A stretch of DNA of 64,000 bases from Haladaptatus sp. ZSTT2 (lineage in GTDB: Archaea; Halobacteriota; Halobacteria; Halobacteriales; Halococcaceae), in assembly GCF_037081775.1 (NCBI RefSeq), contig NZ_JBAMHQ010000001.1:248001-312000 (forward strand), written 5' to 3'. Of this stretch, positions 1-8,915 are shown piece by piece. How positions within the stretch are numbered: position 1 is the first letter of the stretch; each line of letters opens with the position of its first letter. A program made the position numbers and the translations under genes. The notes beneath the pieces were generated by a model. It saw only the letters and a program-made list of their open reading frames with translations. It did not search any database and was not told the DNA's origin.

Positions 1-2
1 AA

Positions 3-350
3 CGCTGGCTCGCAATTCGGCCGGATGCGGCATCTCCGGCCGACCCGCTGTTCGTGAGCACCGGCGACGACTGGGGTAAACGATTGACTCCCGAAATGGT
101 GCGCGGGATGGTCAAAACCCACGCACGGGAGGCGGGTTGGTATCGCTCTGGCGGCGGGGCAGAAGAGAACGTCACGCCGCACTACTTCCGGCACTTTTTC
201 ACCACCCATCTTCGGGATGCAACGGGCGAGAGAGGCGTCGTGAAGTACCTCCGCGGCGATGTGGCGGAGGACATCATCGACACCTACACCCACAACTGGG
301 GCGACCGCGTGCGCGAGGTGTACGAGGAAAATATCTATTCGTTGCTGTAG
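3..350 (+). CDS. Tyrosine recombinase (integrase), C-terminal part, cut by window edge
   Basis: The reading frame is open from the first bases of the window and stops at 348-350, so the N-terminus lies outside. What remains is the catalytic end of a haloarchaeal tyrosine recombinase: the H-x-x-R box is in HYFRHFFTTHL, and the likely nucleophilic Tyr is in IDTYTHN after the YLRGD segment that replaces the usual LGH. Such enzymes cut and rejoin DNA through a 3'-phosphotyrosine, and serve mobile elements or chromosome resolution. Whether this one belongs to an integrated element cannot be told because its left side is missing. Confidence 0.8.
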   Translation, partial: RWLAIRPDAASPADPLFVSTGDDWGKRLTPEMVRGMVKTHAREAGWYRSGGGAEENVTPHYFRHFFTTHLRDATGERGVVKYLRGDVAEDIIDTYTHNWGDRVREVYEENIYSLL

Positions 351-363
351 AAGCAACATAACT

Positions 364-376
364 CAACCGTCGGTTG
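364..376. repeat. 13-bp palindrome after the integrase
   Basis: CAACCG-T-CGGTTG is a perfect inverted repeat with one central base, 14 bases after the recombinase stop codon. The loop is too short for a good RNA hairpin, so a DNA-protein site is more natural than a terminator. Its role is unknown. Confidence 0.3.
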
Positions 377-464
377 TGCGACTTGTAAAGTGCATGTTGC
401 TATATCGAAACTGCGTGTTCGAGCCACCCTCAGTTGGAGGAAAATCCACAAATTCGACTCACGA

Positions 465-487
465 CCCAACCCGTTTGGTTCGGGTGG
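465..487 (+). terminator. Possible stem-loop between integrase and lipoprotein
   Basis: ACCCG (469-473) and CGGGT (481-485) form a 5-bp stem around a 7-base T/G loop, extended by CC/GG with one bulge. The 351-579 gap holds no recognisable gene. This stem and the palindrome at 364 are the only structure seen there. The function as a terminator is inferred. Confidence 0.25.
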
Positions 488-579
488 ACGTCGTAGAATT
501 ATTTGGAGTGTCGTAGTGGGCTAATTTGCGTGATTGGACGGGAGAAAGTATTCACCATCAACTATTCCACATTTTGTCA

Positions 580-1059
580 ATGCGCCTCCACACTGCCCTG
601 ACGCTGGTTTTGGTCTGCAGTATTGGTCTTGCAGGCTGTGTTGGGACTCCAAGCGGCCAGTCTACAACGACGACCACGACGACAGTGTCGACGACGACGC
701 AGGCCATCTCGACAGGGGAGCCGACCGAAACGACGAGTACTACAACGAGAAAGGCCGATTACACCAGTCCGCCCGAACACAATCTCAGAATCAAGAGCGA
801 GCTCAATAAAACGGCGAACGTCACGCTCACGATTGCCACTGAATCGAACGGAACCGTACTCCAACGCCACTTCAACATTGATTCAAACGCCGGTATTAGA
901 CAGAATCTCAATTACACCGGTCCGCGAGGGGCTGAATACACAGTCACAGTTACTCACGGGAACACGACCGTCACCAAGCGCGTAGAAGACCCGTGGCGCC
1001 ATCAGTTGTACATCAAAGTAACTGCTGATGACTTGTCTATCTCCGTTTTTGCAGTGTGA
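580..1059 (+). CDS. Small Thr-rich lipoprotein
   Basis: This encodes 159 residues. The ATG at 580 is chosen over the upstream in-frame TTG at 526 because it places a signal peptide at the N-terminus: a short basic start, a hydrophobic core and the lipobox LAGC with Cys20 as lipidation site. A Thr-rich linker (about residues 27-55), typical of haloarchaeal cell-surface lipoproteins and probably O-glycosylated, leads into a beta-rich domain with several N-x-T/S sequons. No enzymatic motif is seen. It is probably anchored outside the membrane with a binding or structural role. The neighbours give no functional clue. Confidence 0.6.
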   Translation: MRLHTALTLVLVCSIGLAGCVGTPSGQSTTTTTTTVSTTTQAISTGEPTETTSTTTRKADYTSPPEHNLRIKSELNKTANVTLTIATESNGTVLQRHFNIDSNAGIRQNLNYTGPRGAEYTVTVTHGNTTVTKRVEDPWRHQLYIKVTADDLSISVFAV

Positions 1060-1154
1060 CATGGCACTGATTTTGTAGAGATCTCTCAGCAGCATTCTTT
1101 CTGAGCGACCGATTCTGAGCAACCTATTTGCACCGTGTCACTGTTGGTCATACA

Positions 1155-2153
1155 ATGGCCGGGCGATACCCAACGAAACGACCGATTGACGCGGCGGTGG
1201 TCGAAAGTGACTCTGCGTTCGAGCCGCCCACCGAACTGCTCTCGATGCCGTGGATAGACATCCATAACCACGCGCACACGCTCTCGTGGGGCGACCGAGA
1301 GAAATTCGCCCTGAGTGGGTGTGAAAAAATGGTGATGATGGCGGCGGCGTACTACTGGCTACCGTACAAACCCGTCGCCCCCGACGACGTGCGATTTCTC
1401 TGGGACGACGCGCTGAATCGCCTCGCGCAGATTCGCCAGTCGCACTTGTTCGACGCGAAACTCGGCATTGGCATTCACACGGGCACGCGCGTTTCCGATG
1501 TCTCAGAACTGCTCGACCTGATGCCCGACTACTGCGCGCTCGGCGAAGTCGCTGCGGTGGGTGAAATCGGGATAACTGCCTCTCAGCACGTCGAAGGCTG
1601 GAGCCTCGGCGAGCAAAAAGAAATGATGCGCCGCCAGTTCGAGATTGCCCGCGACGCAGACCTTCCCGCAATCGTTCACACGCCCGCAGACCTCGATGGC
1701 GTAGACATCCCAGACCGCGTGCGCGGCGGCTTGCCGGGGTACGAATTAGACCTCTCGATGCAACGAGAACCCGTGCTTACTGGAGAGAACGTGAAACAGC
1801 AAGCCACCGAAATCGACATTGCCCTCAAAGACGAGGCAGGTCTGCCGGATGAGCAGATGGTGATCTCTCATGGCGACCAGCAGATTGCGCCGACCGTGCT
1901 CGAAACGACGGATTGCTACCTGAGTTTCACCGTGAGCTACCCGTGGCTCCTCGGGGTTACGGCAGCAGACGTTGCGGCGGTCATCGACGAGTACGGCCCC
2001 GAACGCGTCCTCATCGAGACGGATAGCGCCGGAATCCTGCGGGGGGACGTGTTCTCGTTCAAACGGACGCTGTTCGAACTCTACCGCCACGGGCTCTCAG
2101 AAGAAACTATCAGGCAAGTTGCCTACGAGAATCCAAACTCGCTCATTTCGTGA
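1155..2153 (+). CDS. TatD-family metal-dependent hydrolase
   Basis: This encodes 332 residues from ATG 1155; an in-frame TTG at 1128 and an ATG at 1245 are alternatives. The amidohydrolase-fold metal ligands of TatD proteins are all present: HxH in DIHNHAH (His37, His39), Glu in GEVAAVGEIG, His in PAIVHTP, His in ISHGD and the final Asp in IETDSAG. Family members are DNases or broad metallo-hydrolases acting in the cytoplasm. The N-terminal 30 residues are not part of the TIM barrel, so translation may start later. The gene stands alone between the lipoprotein and TFB. Confidence 0.75.
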   Translation: MAGRYPTKRPIDAAVVESDSAFEPPTELLSMPWIDIHNHAHTLSWGDREKFALSGCEKMVMMAAAYYWLPYKPVAPDDVRFLWDDALNRLAQIRQSHLFDAKLGIGIHTGTRVSDVSELLDLMPDYCALGEVAAVGEIGITASQHVEGWSLGEQKEMMRRQFEIARDADLPAIVHTPADLDGVDIPDRVRGGLPGYELDLSMQREPVLTGENVKQQATEIDIALKDEAGLPDEQMVISHGDQQIAPTVLETTDCYLSFTVSYPWLLGVTAADVAAVIDEYGPERVLIETDSAGILRGDVFSFKRTLFELYRHGLSEETIRQVAYENPNSLIS

Positions 2154-2284
2154 ATTTCCGCGAGTAGGTGGCTGTACGTGCGCATTTCCGCGACAGCCTT
2201 TTTACGTTCAACTTCCAATTAGTTACAAGTGTTTTTGCGGTCGTCCTACTGTTTTCTCCCGACGAGCGCGCACACGACCTACCC

Positions 2285-3256
2285 ATGAGTGACGTAGCAA
2301 TTCGTTCGTATTCGAGCGACGAGACACCTGTCTCGACAAAAGTGAAGAAACGCACCGTCGAACTACTTGCCTGCCCCGAATGCGGTGGCCGACTCGTAGC
2401 CGACGCAGAACACGGCGAGACGGTCTGCACGGAATGCGGACTGGTCGTTGCAGAGAGAAAAATCGACCCCGGCCCGGAGTGGCGCAACCTCAGCGACGGT
2501 GAGCAAACCGACGCAAGCCGCGTCGGCGCACCCGCAACGAACCTGCTCCACGACAAGGGGCTCTCGACCAAGATTAGCTGGCAGAACGTTGATGGCTACG
2601 GCCAGACGCTCTCCTCGCGTCAGCGAAAGCGAATGAACCGCCTTCGCACGTGGGACGAACGCTTCCGAACGCGCAATCACGGCGAGCGTAACCTGATGCA
2701 GGCACTCGGGGAAATCGACCGGATGGCCTCCGCGCTCGGCCTCGGAAAAGAGGTACGCGAGACAGCCGCCGCTATCTACCGGCGGGCGCTCGAAGCCAAA
2801 CTGCTCCCCGGGCGTTCAATCGAGGGGATGGCGACCGCCGCACTCTACGCCGCAGCACGCATCGAGGGAAGCCCACGGAGCATCCCCGAAGTGGCGGTCG
2901 TGAGCCGCATCGACGAGATGGAGTTCAAGCGCACCTATCGGTATCTCATCCGCGAACTGAATCTGGGCGTGACGCTCGCAACCCCCGACGACTACGTCGG
3001 CCGGTTCGCCTCGGCACTCTCGCTTTCTGAGGAAACCGTCGCACAGGCACGTGAACTCCTGCGAATCGGTGAGACGAAAAACCTCCACGTCGGCAAGAGC
3101 CCAACCGGACTTGCGGCTGCTGCGGTGTACGCCGCCGCCCTCCTGACGAACGAAAAGCTCACCCAAGACGAGGTGAGCGCGGTCGCAGACGTGAGTACGG
3201 TGACCATCCGGGTGCGCTATCAGGAACTTCTCGAAGCGGCGGGGAAGACCGCCTAA
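2285..3256 (+). CDS. tfb: Transcription initiation factor IIB (TFB)
   Basis: This encodes 323 residues. ATG 2285 gives a normal-length TFB; the frame is open further upstream but that extension lacks similarity to the family. The zinc ribbon has Cys30, Cys33, Cys48 and Cys51 (CPECG...CTECG), followed by the B-finger/linker and two cyclin-fold repeats (about residues 120-215 and 220-320). TFB bridges TBP at the TATA box and RNA polymerase. Haloarchaea carry several TFB paralogues with partly specialised regulons, and which one this is cannot be assigned here. Confidence 0.92.
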   Translation: MSDVAIRSYSSDETPVSTKVKKRTVELLACPECGGRLVADAEHGETVCTECGLVVAERKIDPGPEWRNLSDGEQTDASRVGAPATNLLHDKGLSTKISWQNVDGYGQTLSSRQRKRMNRLRTWDERFRTRNHGERNLMQALGEIDRMASALGLGKEVRETAAAIYRRALEAKLLPGRSIEGMATAALYAAARIEGSPRSIPEVAVVSRIDEMEFKRTYRYLIRELNLGVTLATPDDYVGRFASALSLSEETVAQARELLRIGETKNLHVGKSPTGLAAAAVYAAALLTNEKLTQDEVSAVADVSTVTIRVRYQELLEAAGKTA

Positions 3257-3307
3257 GCGAGTGAATCCTGCCACCTCTTTTTACCACATTCTGTCGTAGA
3301 TACAGGA

Positions 3308-4786
3308 ATGGAACTCTCGGCTATGGCGGTGGATATCGGGACGCGTTCTCCCACCGTCCTCCTCAATCGAGCGGATGCTGCGGAGATGGGCGTCCGAGCG
3401 CTCGATAGGGTACAGCTTCGCCACGCAGACCGCACCTCGATTGGCATCGTCGAAGTGACCGACGGCCTCGTCGCCCGTGGGACACTCGGTGTCACGCGCC
3501 GACTCGGCTATATTTCAGGAACTGTTGACGTGACGCTCGCGCCACGGCCCGATTCGGTCTCGTTCATCCGCAAGAAGCTAGACGATATCGAACTCGAACA
3601 TCACGAACTCAGGACGATCATCGAAGATATCGACGCAGACCGGCTGAACGACGTGGAGCTCGCGGCGTACGTGACGGCAACGTACACGAACGGGCTCTCA
3701 CTCGCAGAAACCCTCTCGCTCACTGAACACATGACAGCCGTGGGTGAATCGCTCGTGTGGGACGACCCGATTATCGCGGATAAACACTCGATTGGCGGCG
3801 TTGCGGGCAATCGAATCACACCCATCGTCGTCTCGATTGTGGCGGCCGCAGGCGTGAAAATACCCAAAACCTCCTCGCGGGCGATCACCTCGCCTGCGGG
3901 CACGGCGGACACGATGGAGGTGTTCTGCCCGGTCGAATTTTCGCTCACAGAGATTCAAGACATCGTCGAGCAGACGAATGGCTGTCTCGTCTGGGGCGGG
4001 GCGGTGAACCTCTCGCCCGTGGACGACAAAATCATCCGCGTCGAGACGCCCCTCGCCATCGACCCGCCGGGCCAGATTATCGCCTCCGTCCTCTCGAAAA
4101 AGAAGAGTGCTGGCTCAACGCACGTCATCATCGACATTCCCTACGGTGAGGGGGCGAAGGTGCGCGACCTCCCCGACGCCCGCGAACTCGCAGAGGACTT
4201 CAAGCGCGTGGGCGAGCACGTGGGACTGACCATTGAGTGTACCATCACCGCCGGGTCTGCGCCCATCGGGCGGGGAATCGGGCCCGTCCTCGAAGCCCGA
4301 GATGTGCTCTCGGTTTTGGAGGGAAACGGCCCCGAAGAACTCAAACTCAAGAGCCTCAGACTCGCAGAAATCCTCCTTGGGTGCTGTGCGTGCGACGAGA
4401 GCGCGAGCGAATTGCTGGACTCCGGTGCCGCCCTCGAAAAGTTCCGTGAGATTATTGCTGCACAGGGTGGCGATCCTGCGGTCGAAATTGAGGCTCTCAT
4501 CCCCGGCAAAGAAACGGTCGAGGTGCGGGCAGACCGGTCCGGTGTCGTGACCCACATCGACAACGCACTGGTGAGCGACCTCGCCCGGCGAGCAGGTGCG
4601 CCAAAAGACGTCGGCGCGGGCATTCTCCTTGCGTGTGCCGTCGGCGAGGATATTACGAAAGGCCAGCCGTTGTTCACCATCTACGCAGAACGCGCCGAGA
4701 AACTGGCAGACGCAGAGCGACTGCTCGCTCGCAGTGAGCCAGTCCGCGTCCGGAGTCGAGAAGAGGCGTTGGTCGAACGAATTTAA
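3308..4786 (+). CDS. deoA: AMP phosphorylase
   Basis: This encodes 492 residues, the usual length of archaeal AMP phosphorylase of the thymidine phosphorylase family. It converts nucleoside 5'-monophosphate and phosphate to base and ribose 1,5-bisphosphate, the entry to the archaeal pentose bisphosphate pathway with R15P isomerase and type III RuBisCO. The N-terminal extension of about 85 residues, the phosphate-binding stretch DKHSIGGVAGNR (158-169), the SPAGTADTMEV segment and the C-terminal PYNP-type domain are all present. A TATA-like TTTTTACC about 30 bases before the ATG suggests a leaderless mRNA. Pathway partners are not in the window. Confidence 0.9.
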   Translation: MELSAMAVDIGTRSPTVLLNRADAAEMGVRALDRVQLRHADRTSIGIVEVTDGLVARGTLGVTRRLGYISGTVDVTLAPRPDSVSFIRKKLDDIELEHHELRTIIEDIDADRLNDVELAAYVTATYTNGLSLAETLSLTEHMTAVGESLVWDDPIIADKHSIGGVAGNRITPIVVSIVAAAGVKIPKTSSRAITSPAGTADTMEVFCPVEFSLTEIQDIVEQTNGCLVWGGAVNLSPVDDKIIRVETPLAIDPPGQIIASVLSKKKSAGSTHVIIDIPYGEGAKVRDLPDARELAEDFKRVGEHVGLTIECTITAGSAPIGRGIGPVLEARDVLSVLEGNGPEELKLKSLRLAEILLGCCACDESASELLDSGAALEKFREIIAAQGGDPAVEIEALIPGKETVEVRADRSGVVTHIDNALVSDLARRAGAPKDVGAGILLACAVGEDITKGQPLFTIYAERAEKLADAERLLARSEPVRVRSREEALVERI

Positions 4787-4873
4787 TCGGCCAACTTGGG
4801 CGTTTTGTCGGCGGTTTGGCACCCTTTTTGGCAAACCTAAACTTCAAGTCGAGGAAGCGATTCCGGCTAGCCA

Positions 4874-5572
4874 ATGAGTTCCCACGAAGCCGAGGCGTTC
4901 ACCTTCGACGACCTCGCCGTTGTCATGGGGTCGTACAACGAAGAAGACGCGATTGCGGCAGTCTGTCGAGACATCAACGATGTCACTGACGGGAAGGCGG
5001 AAATCGTCTGCGTCGATGGCTCGTCTGACCGCACGCCCGAAATCGCCCGCGAACACGGTGCAACCGTTGTCGAACAGGAGCCACAGGGCTACGGCATCGC
5101 GGTGAAAGAAGCGGTCGAAACGCCCGAGCGCCCCGTCGTCGTCACGACCGACTGCGACGACACCTACCCGATGGCCAGACTTCCCGACTTCCTCGAGAAA
5201 ATCAACGAGGGCTACGACGTTGTCAGCGGCGACCGGCTCTACTACGGCGCAGACGCGATGCCCGCGTTCAACCGCTTTGGCAACGAGGCGTTCGCGCTGC
5301 TTGCGAGCACGCTCATGGGCAAGCGCGTCCACGACACGACGACGGGGATGCGCGCCTACCGCCGCGACGTGATTCAGCAAATCGAGTGGACCGAAAACAC
5401 CGGCCTCTCCGCAGAACTCCTGATGCGCCCGCTGATGCGTGACTATCGCATCTACGAGCTACCAATCGAGTACCACGAACGCGCAGGCGAGACGAAGTTA
5501 GACCCACTTTCAGGGGGCGCAGCGATTGCAAAATCAATCGTGAAAGTCGCGGCCGAAGAACACCTGCGGTAA
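4874..5572 (+). CDS. GT2 glycosyltransferase of the dolichyl-phosphate hexose synthase type
   Basis: This encodes 232 residues with a single GT-A domain. The nucleotide-binding start is VVMGSYNEEDAI, followed by VDGSSDRT and the acidic metal motif DCDD (93-96), then the dolichol-phosphate-transferase signature TTGMRAYRR. There is no C-terminal membrane segment, unlike AglD or AglJ. It probably transfers a sugar from UDP- or GDP-sugar to dolichyl phosphate on the cytoplasmic face. The convergent GT-C membrane enzyme that follows directly (5573-7765) would be a natural user of such a lipid-linked sugar; this pairing is inferred. Confidence 0.75.
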   Translation: MSSHEAEAFTFDDLAVVMGSYNEEDAIAAVCRDINDVTDGKAEIVCVDGSSDRTPEIAREHGATVVEQEPQGYGIAVKEAVETPERPVVVTTDCDDTYPMARLPDFLEKINEGYDVVSGDRLYYGADAMPAFNRFGNEAFALLASTLMGKRVHDTTTGMRAYRRDVIQQIEWTENTGLSAELLMRPLMRDYRIYELPIEYHERAGETKLDPLSGGAAIAKSIVKVAAEEHLR

Positions 5573-7765
5573 TCACGCGCTCGTCACGTTCGTCTCGAAG
5601 GAGACGCCCGAAACGTAGTCATCCGCACCCGGGAGGTACGTGCCCTCATAGCCACAGTTTGCCTGTAGGCGACAGACGCGCTTTTCTGGCGGCCAGATGA
5701 GTTTGATCGAGTTCTTTTTCGGGTCTGCATCGACCGACACCGCCTGCCGGTAGGTCACGGTCGAACCACCGGGTTGGACGAACGTCACCGAGAGCACGAC
5801 TTCGTCGGTGTCGGTGAGTGCGACTGTGTTGTTTTCGCCCACACCGAGGCGCTTGAGGTGGTCGTTTTGGATGCTTGCGTTTGCCGGCGTTATCGTCCAG
5901 TTGAGCGCGAGCGTCCCATTCAGGTCGCCTTCGTAGGCGTATTGGATGACCTCCTCGTCGGATTCGAGGCGCACGGTTGCCGTCTCCCCGGCGGTCACGA
6001 CGCCAACTTCGGTTTCGAGATTATGGACAGAGCCGTTTCGCACGGCGAGAGGCTGAATCGCCGGAGTCACCGGTTCCGGGTCGGCCGTCCAGTCCCCGCG
6101 GAACGTGTAGCGAAAGAGGTTGCGGTCTGTGTACCGCCTGATGACCGCGAAATCGTCGCCCGAATCGCCGTCGATGGCGTACACCGCATCTCCGTCGAGG
6201 TGTGGCTGATTTCGCAGAGATTGGAACGGGTGGTTGAGCCAGTCGCCGTACGGTGTGGCGACGAACACGACCGCGTTGTCGAACTGCTGGTTTTCGAATG
6301 GTGCGTAGGCCGATTCGTAACGTTCGGTGTAGCCGCGATTCTCGGAGACGGGATCTGCGAGGACGGCCATTTCGGCTGAGGCGACGACGGGGACACAGAT
6401 TACGAGCGCGGCGAGGAGGACGACGCGTGCGGTTTTAGCGTCGAACTGCGCGACGACCGTTTCGCGGGCGATGTCTGCGATGAACAGCGCGCCCGCCGCC
6501 CCGAAGATAGCAATCGGGAGGAGCACGCCAAAGTGGTAGAACGGCCCGAACTGGGCGATGAGGCCGTCCGTGGGTGTGTCCATGCGCGCGAGGATGTTCA
6601 GGTTGCCCCAGAAAAAGACGTTGCCCGCCGGAATGCTCACGAACAGCGCGGCGAGCATCCAGCGAAGCGTGCCATCAGAGAGGCTCCACGGATTCACCGA
6701 GATGTCGTCGCGGCCGACGCTCGACCCGACGCCGAGGGCGACGAGCGCCGCGCCGACGATGCCCGCAGGGAGCCAGCGCGTGGTGAACTCCCAAAGGACG
6801 TGGGCGTTGGCTTCGATGGCGAGCGAGGGGCTATAGATGCGTTCGTAGCCGAGCAGTTCCCGGCGGCCAAAGCCGATGCCGTCGAGCGGCGCGAACGCCT
6901 CGAACGGGAAGATGAAGGGTGACCCGGTGACGTGTGCGTTGTAGGCGAGTGCGAGCGCCACGCCCGCGCCGCCGAGTACGCCGATGACAGCGTTTCTGAA
7001 CGTGACGGTGAGCAGGGGTTCACCCGCAGGCAGCGAGACGCCGATGGTCGAGATTGCGTGGAAAACGAAGGGTGCGGCGAACAATACGGCCGTAAAGGGT
7101 CGCGAGAAGAAGGCGAGACCGATGGCGACGCCTGCGAGAGCCGCGTAGGCGTAGCTTCGCCGTCGAATTGCGCGAACGTAGCCGAGGGCGAACAGGAGGT
7201 TCAAGAAGAACGTCGGCGCGTACGGCAAGAACACCGACGAGGAGATGAGAAACAGCGGACTTGCGAGGAGGACGACGATGGCCACGAGGCTCGTTCGGGT
7301 ATCAAATGCCTCCTTTGCGAGCAGGCCAACGAGCGTCGCAGAGCCAACGGCAATCAGTGCGAGACTGATGCGAGGTTCGCCAAGCGCCATGCCGACGGCG
7401 AACATTGCGGCGGGGACGGGGGCGTATTTTGGGTACAGCCGAAAGCCGTCTTGGACGAAAAACCACGGGTGGAAGGCGTCAGGCAGTGGGGTTGCAAACC
7501 AGAACTCCCCGGAGAGCAAGAGCTGTGCCTGCTGAAGATACACGCCTTCGTCGTGGTTCGACGAGTGGTACGGAAACAGGTCTGTGGCGATGGCGTAGAT
7601 GACGACGCCGACGAGCGCACTGAGGAGGGCGAGTGCGAGGGACGTGAGGATGGCCCGTTTGAGTTCGGACGCATCTGCGTACTTCCCGGGGGGCGTATCG
7701 GAGGGGGAATCGTCGGTGGTTGTCGTATCGTGGGGGGACTGGGTTCGGGGCTCCCGGTTAGTCAT
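5573..7765 (-). CDS. GT-C (ArnT/PMT-like) membrane glycosyltransferase
   Basis: This encodes 730 residues. After a polar N-terminus there is one membrane helix (about 38-60), then the outward loop with the acidic pair in NHDEGVYLQQA (Asp72, Glu73), the GT-C catalytic position. About ten more helices follow up to residue 470, then a soluble external domain of about 250 residues. The family moves sugars from dolichyl-phosphate donors to lipid or protein acceptors outside the membrane. The stop codon directly abuts that of the convergent GT2 gene. The start overlaps the stop of the iron transporter ATPase by 8 bases, so it may be read through from that operon. Confidence 0.7.
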   Translation of the reverse strand: MTNREPRTQSPHDTTTTDDSPSDTPPGKYADASELKRAILTSLALALLSALVGVVIYAIATDLFPYHSSNHDEGVYLQQAQLLLSGEFWFATPLPDAFHPWFFVQDGFRLYPKYAPVPAAMFAVGMALGEPRISLALIAVGSATLVGLLAKEAFDTRTSLVAIVVLLASPLFLISSSVFLPYAPTFFLNLLFALGYVRAIRRRSYAYAALAGVAIGLAFFSRPFTAVLFAAPFVFHAISTIGVSLPAGEPLLTVTFRNAVIGVLGGAGVALALAYNAHVTGSPFIFPFEAFAPLDGIGFGRRELLGYERIYSPSLAIEANAHVLWEFTTRWLPAGIVGAALVALGVGSSVGRDDISVNPWSLSDGTLRWMLAALFVSIPAGNVFFWGNLNILARMDTPTDGLIAQFGPFYHFGVLLPIAIFGAAGALFIADIARETVVAQFDAKTARVVLLAALVICVPVVASAEMAVLADPVSENRGYTERYESAYAPFENQQFDNAVVFVATPYGDWLNHPFQSLRNQPHLDGDAVYAIDGDSGDDFAVIRRYTDRNLFRYTFRGDWTADPEPVTPAIQPLAVRNGSVHNLETEVGVVTAGETATVRLESDEEVIQYAYEGDLNGTLALNWTITPANASIQNDHLKRLGVGENNTVALTDTDEVVLSVTFVQPGGSTVTYRQAVSVDADPKKNSIKLIWPPEKRVCRLQANCGYEGTYLPGADDYVSGVSFETNVTSA

Positions 7766-8915
7766 CCGCCGGACTATCGACCCTCCAGCGGCTGTCAGGT
7801 GGGAACCACGCGAGGTCGTGGTCAGCCGCGAGCGAGACGGTTACCGGCATCCCGAGAGAGACGCGGGCATCGTGGTTATGCATACACTCAAGTACGTCTC
7901 CCGATTCGAGTTCCACCCGATATAGCACTGTTGGCCCGAGGTAGCGACGGTAGACGACGTGGCCGCCCGCCTGCGCTTCGCTCGCTGGCCGGGCGACGAG
8001 GTCGTCCGGGCGCACGAGCACGTCGATTTCCGTCTCGTCATACTCGGTGACGAGGCCGTGGATTTGTTCGCGGGGAATCGTCCCGATACCCGTCTCGACG
8101 CTGTCGCCGGAGACGGTTCCAGAGAGGAAACTCGCGTGTCCGAGGAAACCTGCGACGAAACGCGACTCTGGATGCTGGAACACCTGCTCTGGACTGCCAA
8201 TCTGTTCGAGTTTGCCGTCGTTCATGACGGCGACGCGGTCTGAGATGGAGAACGCCTCTTCCTGGTCGTGGGTGACCGAAATCGCGGTGACGCCCGCTTC
8301 CTTGATGATGCGACGCACTTCTTCGCGCATCTCGACGCGGAGGTCAACGTCGAGGTTCGAGAACGGCTCGTCTAAGAGGAGGATTTCCGGCTCGGGGGCG
8401 AGCGACCGGGCGAGGGCGACACGCTGTTGTTGGCCGCCCGAAAGCTGGTCTGGCGTGCTCTCTTGGTGGTCGGTGAGGCCAACGAGGCGGAGGAGTTCTT
8501 CGACGCGCTGCTCGCGCTCAGCGTTCGGCATGTCCTTGAGGCCGAAGGCGATGTTCTCTGCGGCGGTGAGGTGGGGAAAGAGGGCGAACTCTTGGAACAC
8601 GACGCCGATGCCGCGCTCTTCGGGTTCGAGGAACGCGCCGTTTCCGGCGACGACGGTGTCGTTTAAGCGAATCGTCCCGTCGTTCGGGCGGGCAAGCCCG
8701 GCAATCAGGCGGAGCGTCGTCGTCTTCCCACACCCAGACGGGCCAAGCAGGGTGAGGATTTCGCCTTCACGGACGGCAAACGACAGATGGTCTAAGACGC
8801 GCTCGCTGCCGAAGGACTTGCCCACGTCTGTGAGCGTGAGCACGGCCCGGTCTGACGGTTCATCGAGCGGTTCATCGACTGAGATATTTCTTGGTGCAAA
8901 GTCGCTATTTGACAT
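7758..8915 (-). CDS. Iron(III) ABC transporter ATPase
   Basis: This encodes 385 residues. Walker A is GPSGCGKT (58-65), the signature LSGGQ (158-162), Walker B ILLLDE (178-183), and the switch His216 is in SVTHDQEEA. A C-terminal TOBE-type region (about 255-370) matches the FbpC/PotA class. It powers the permease encoded just upstream, whose stop codon it overlaps by 11 bases, so the two are translationally coupled. Substrate assignment to ferric iron rests on the binding protein type and the iron-type operator at 11744. Thiamine or spermidine are less likely. Confidence 0.85.
   Translation of the reverse strand: MSNSDFAPRNISVDEPLDEPSDRAVLTLTDVGKSFGSERVLDHLSFAVREGEILTLLGPSGCGKTTTLRLIAGLARPNDGTIRLNDTVVAGNGAFLEPEERGIGVVFQEFALFPHLTAAENIAFGLKDMPNAEREQRVEELLRLVGLTDHQESTPDQLSGGQQQRVALARSLAPEPEILLLDEPFSNLDVDLRVEMREEVRRIIKEAGVTAISVTHDQEEAFSISDRVAVMNDGKLEQIGSPEQVFQHPESRFVAGFLGHASFLSGTVSGDSVETGIGTIPREQIHGLVTEYDETEIDVLVRPDDLVARPASEAQAGGHVVYRRYLGPTVLYRVELESGDVLECMHNHDARVSLGMPVTVSLAADHDLAWFPPDSRWRVDSPADD

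Noticed and set aside
400-445. tRNA-like GTTCGAGCC stretch after the integrase (possible attachment site)
   Set aside because: No acceptor or anticodon arm can be folded around it, so it is not a tRNA or a clear tRNA fragment.
6932-8050. Plus-strand open frame over the GT-C and ATPase genes
   Set aside because: It crosses two supported minus-strand genes and is Glu/Arg/Gly-rich filler.
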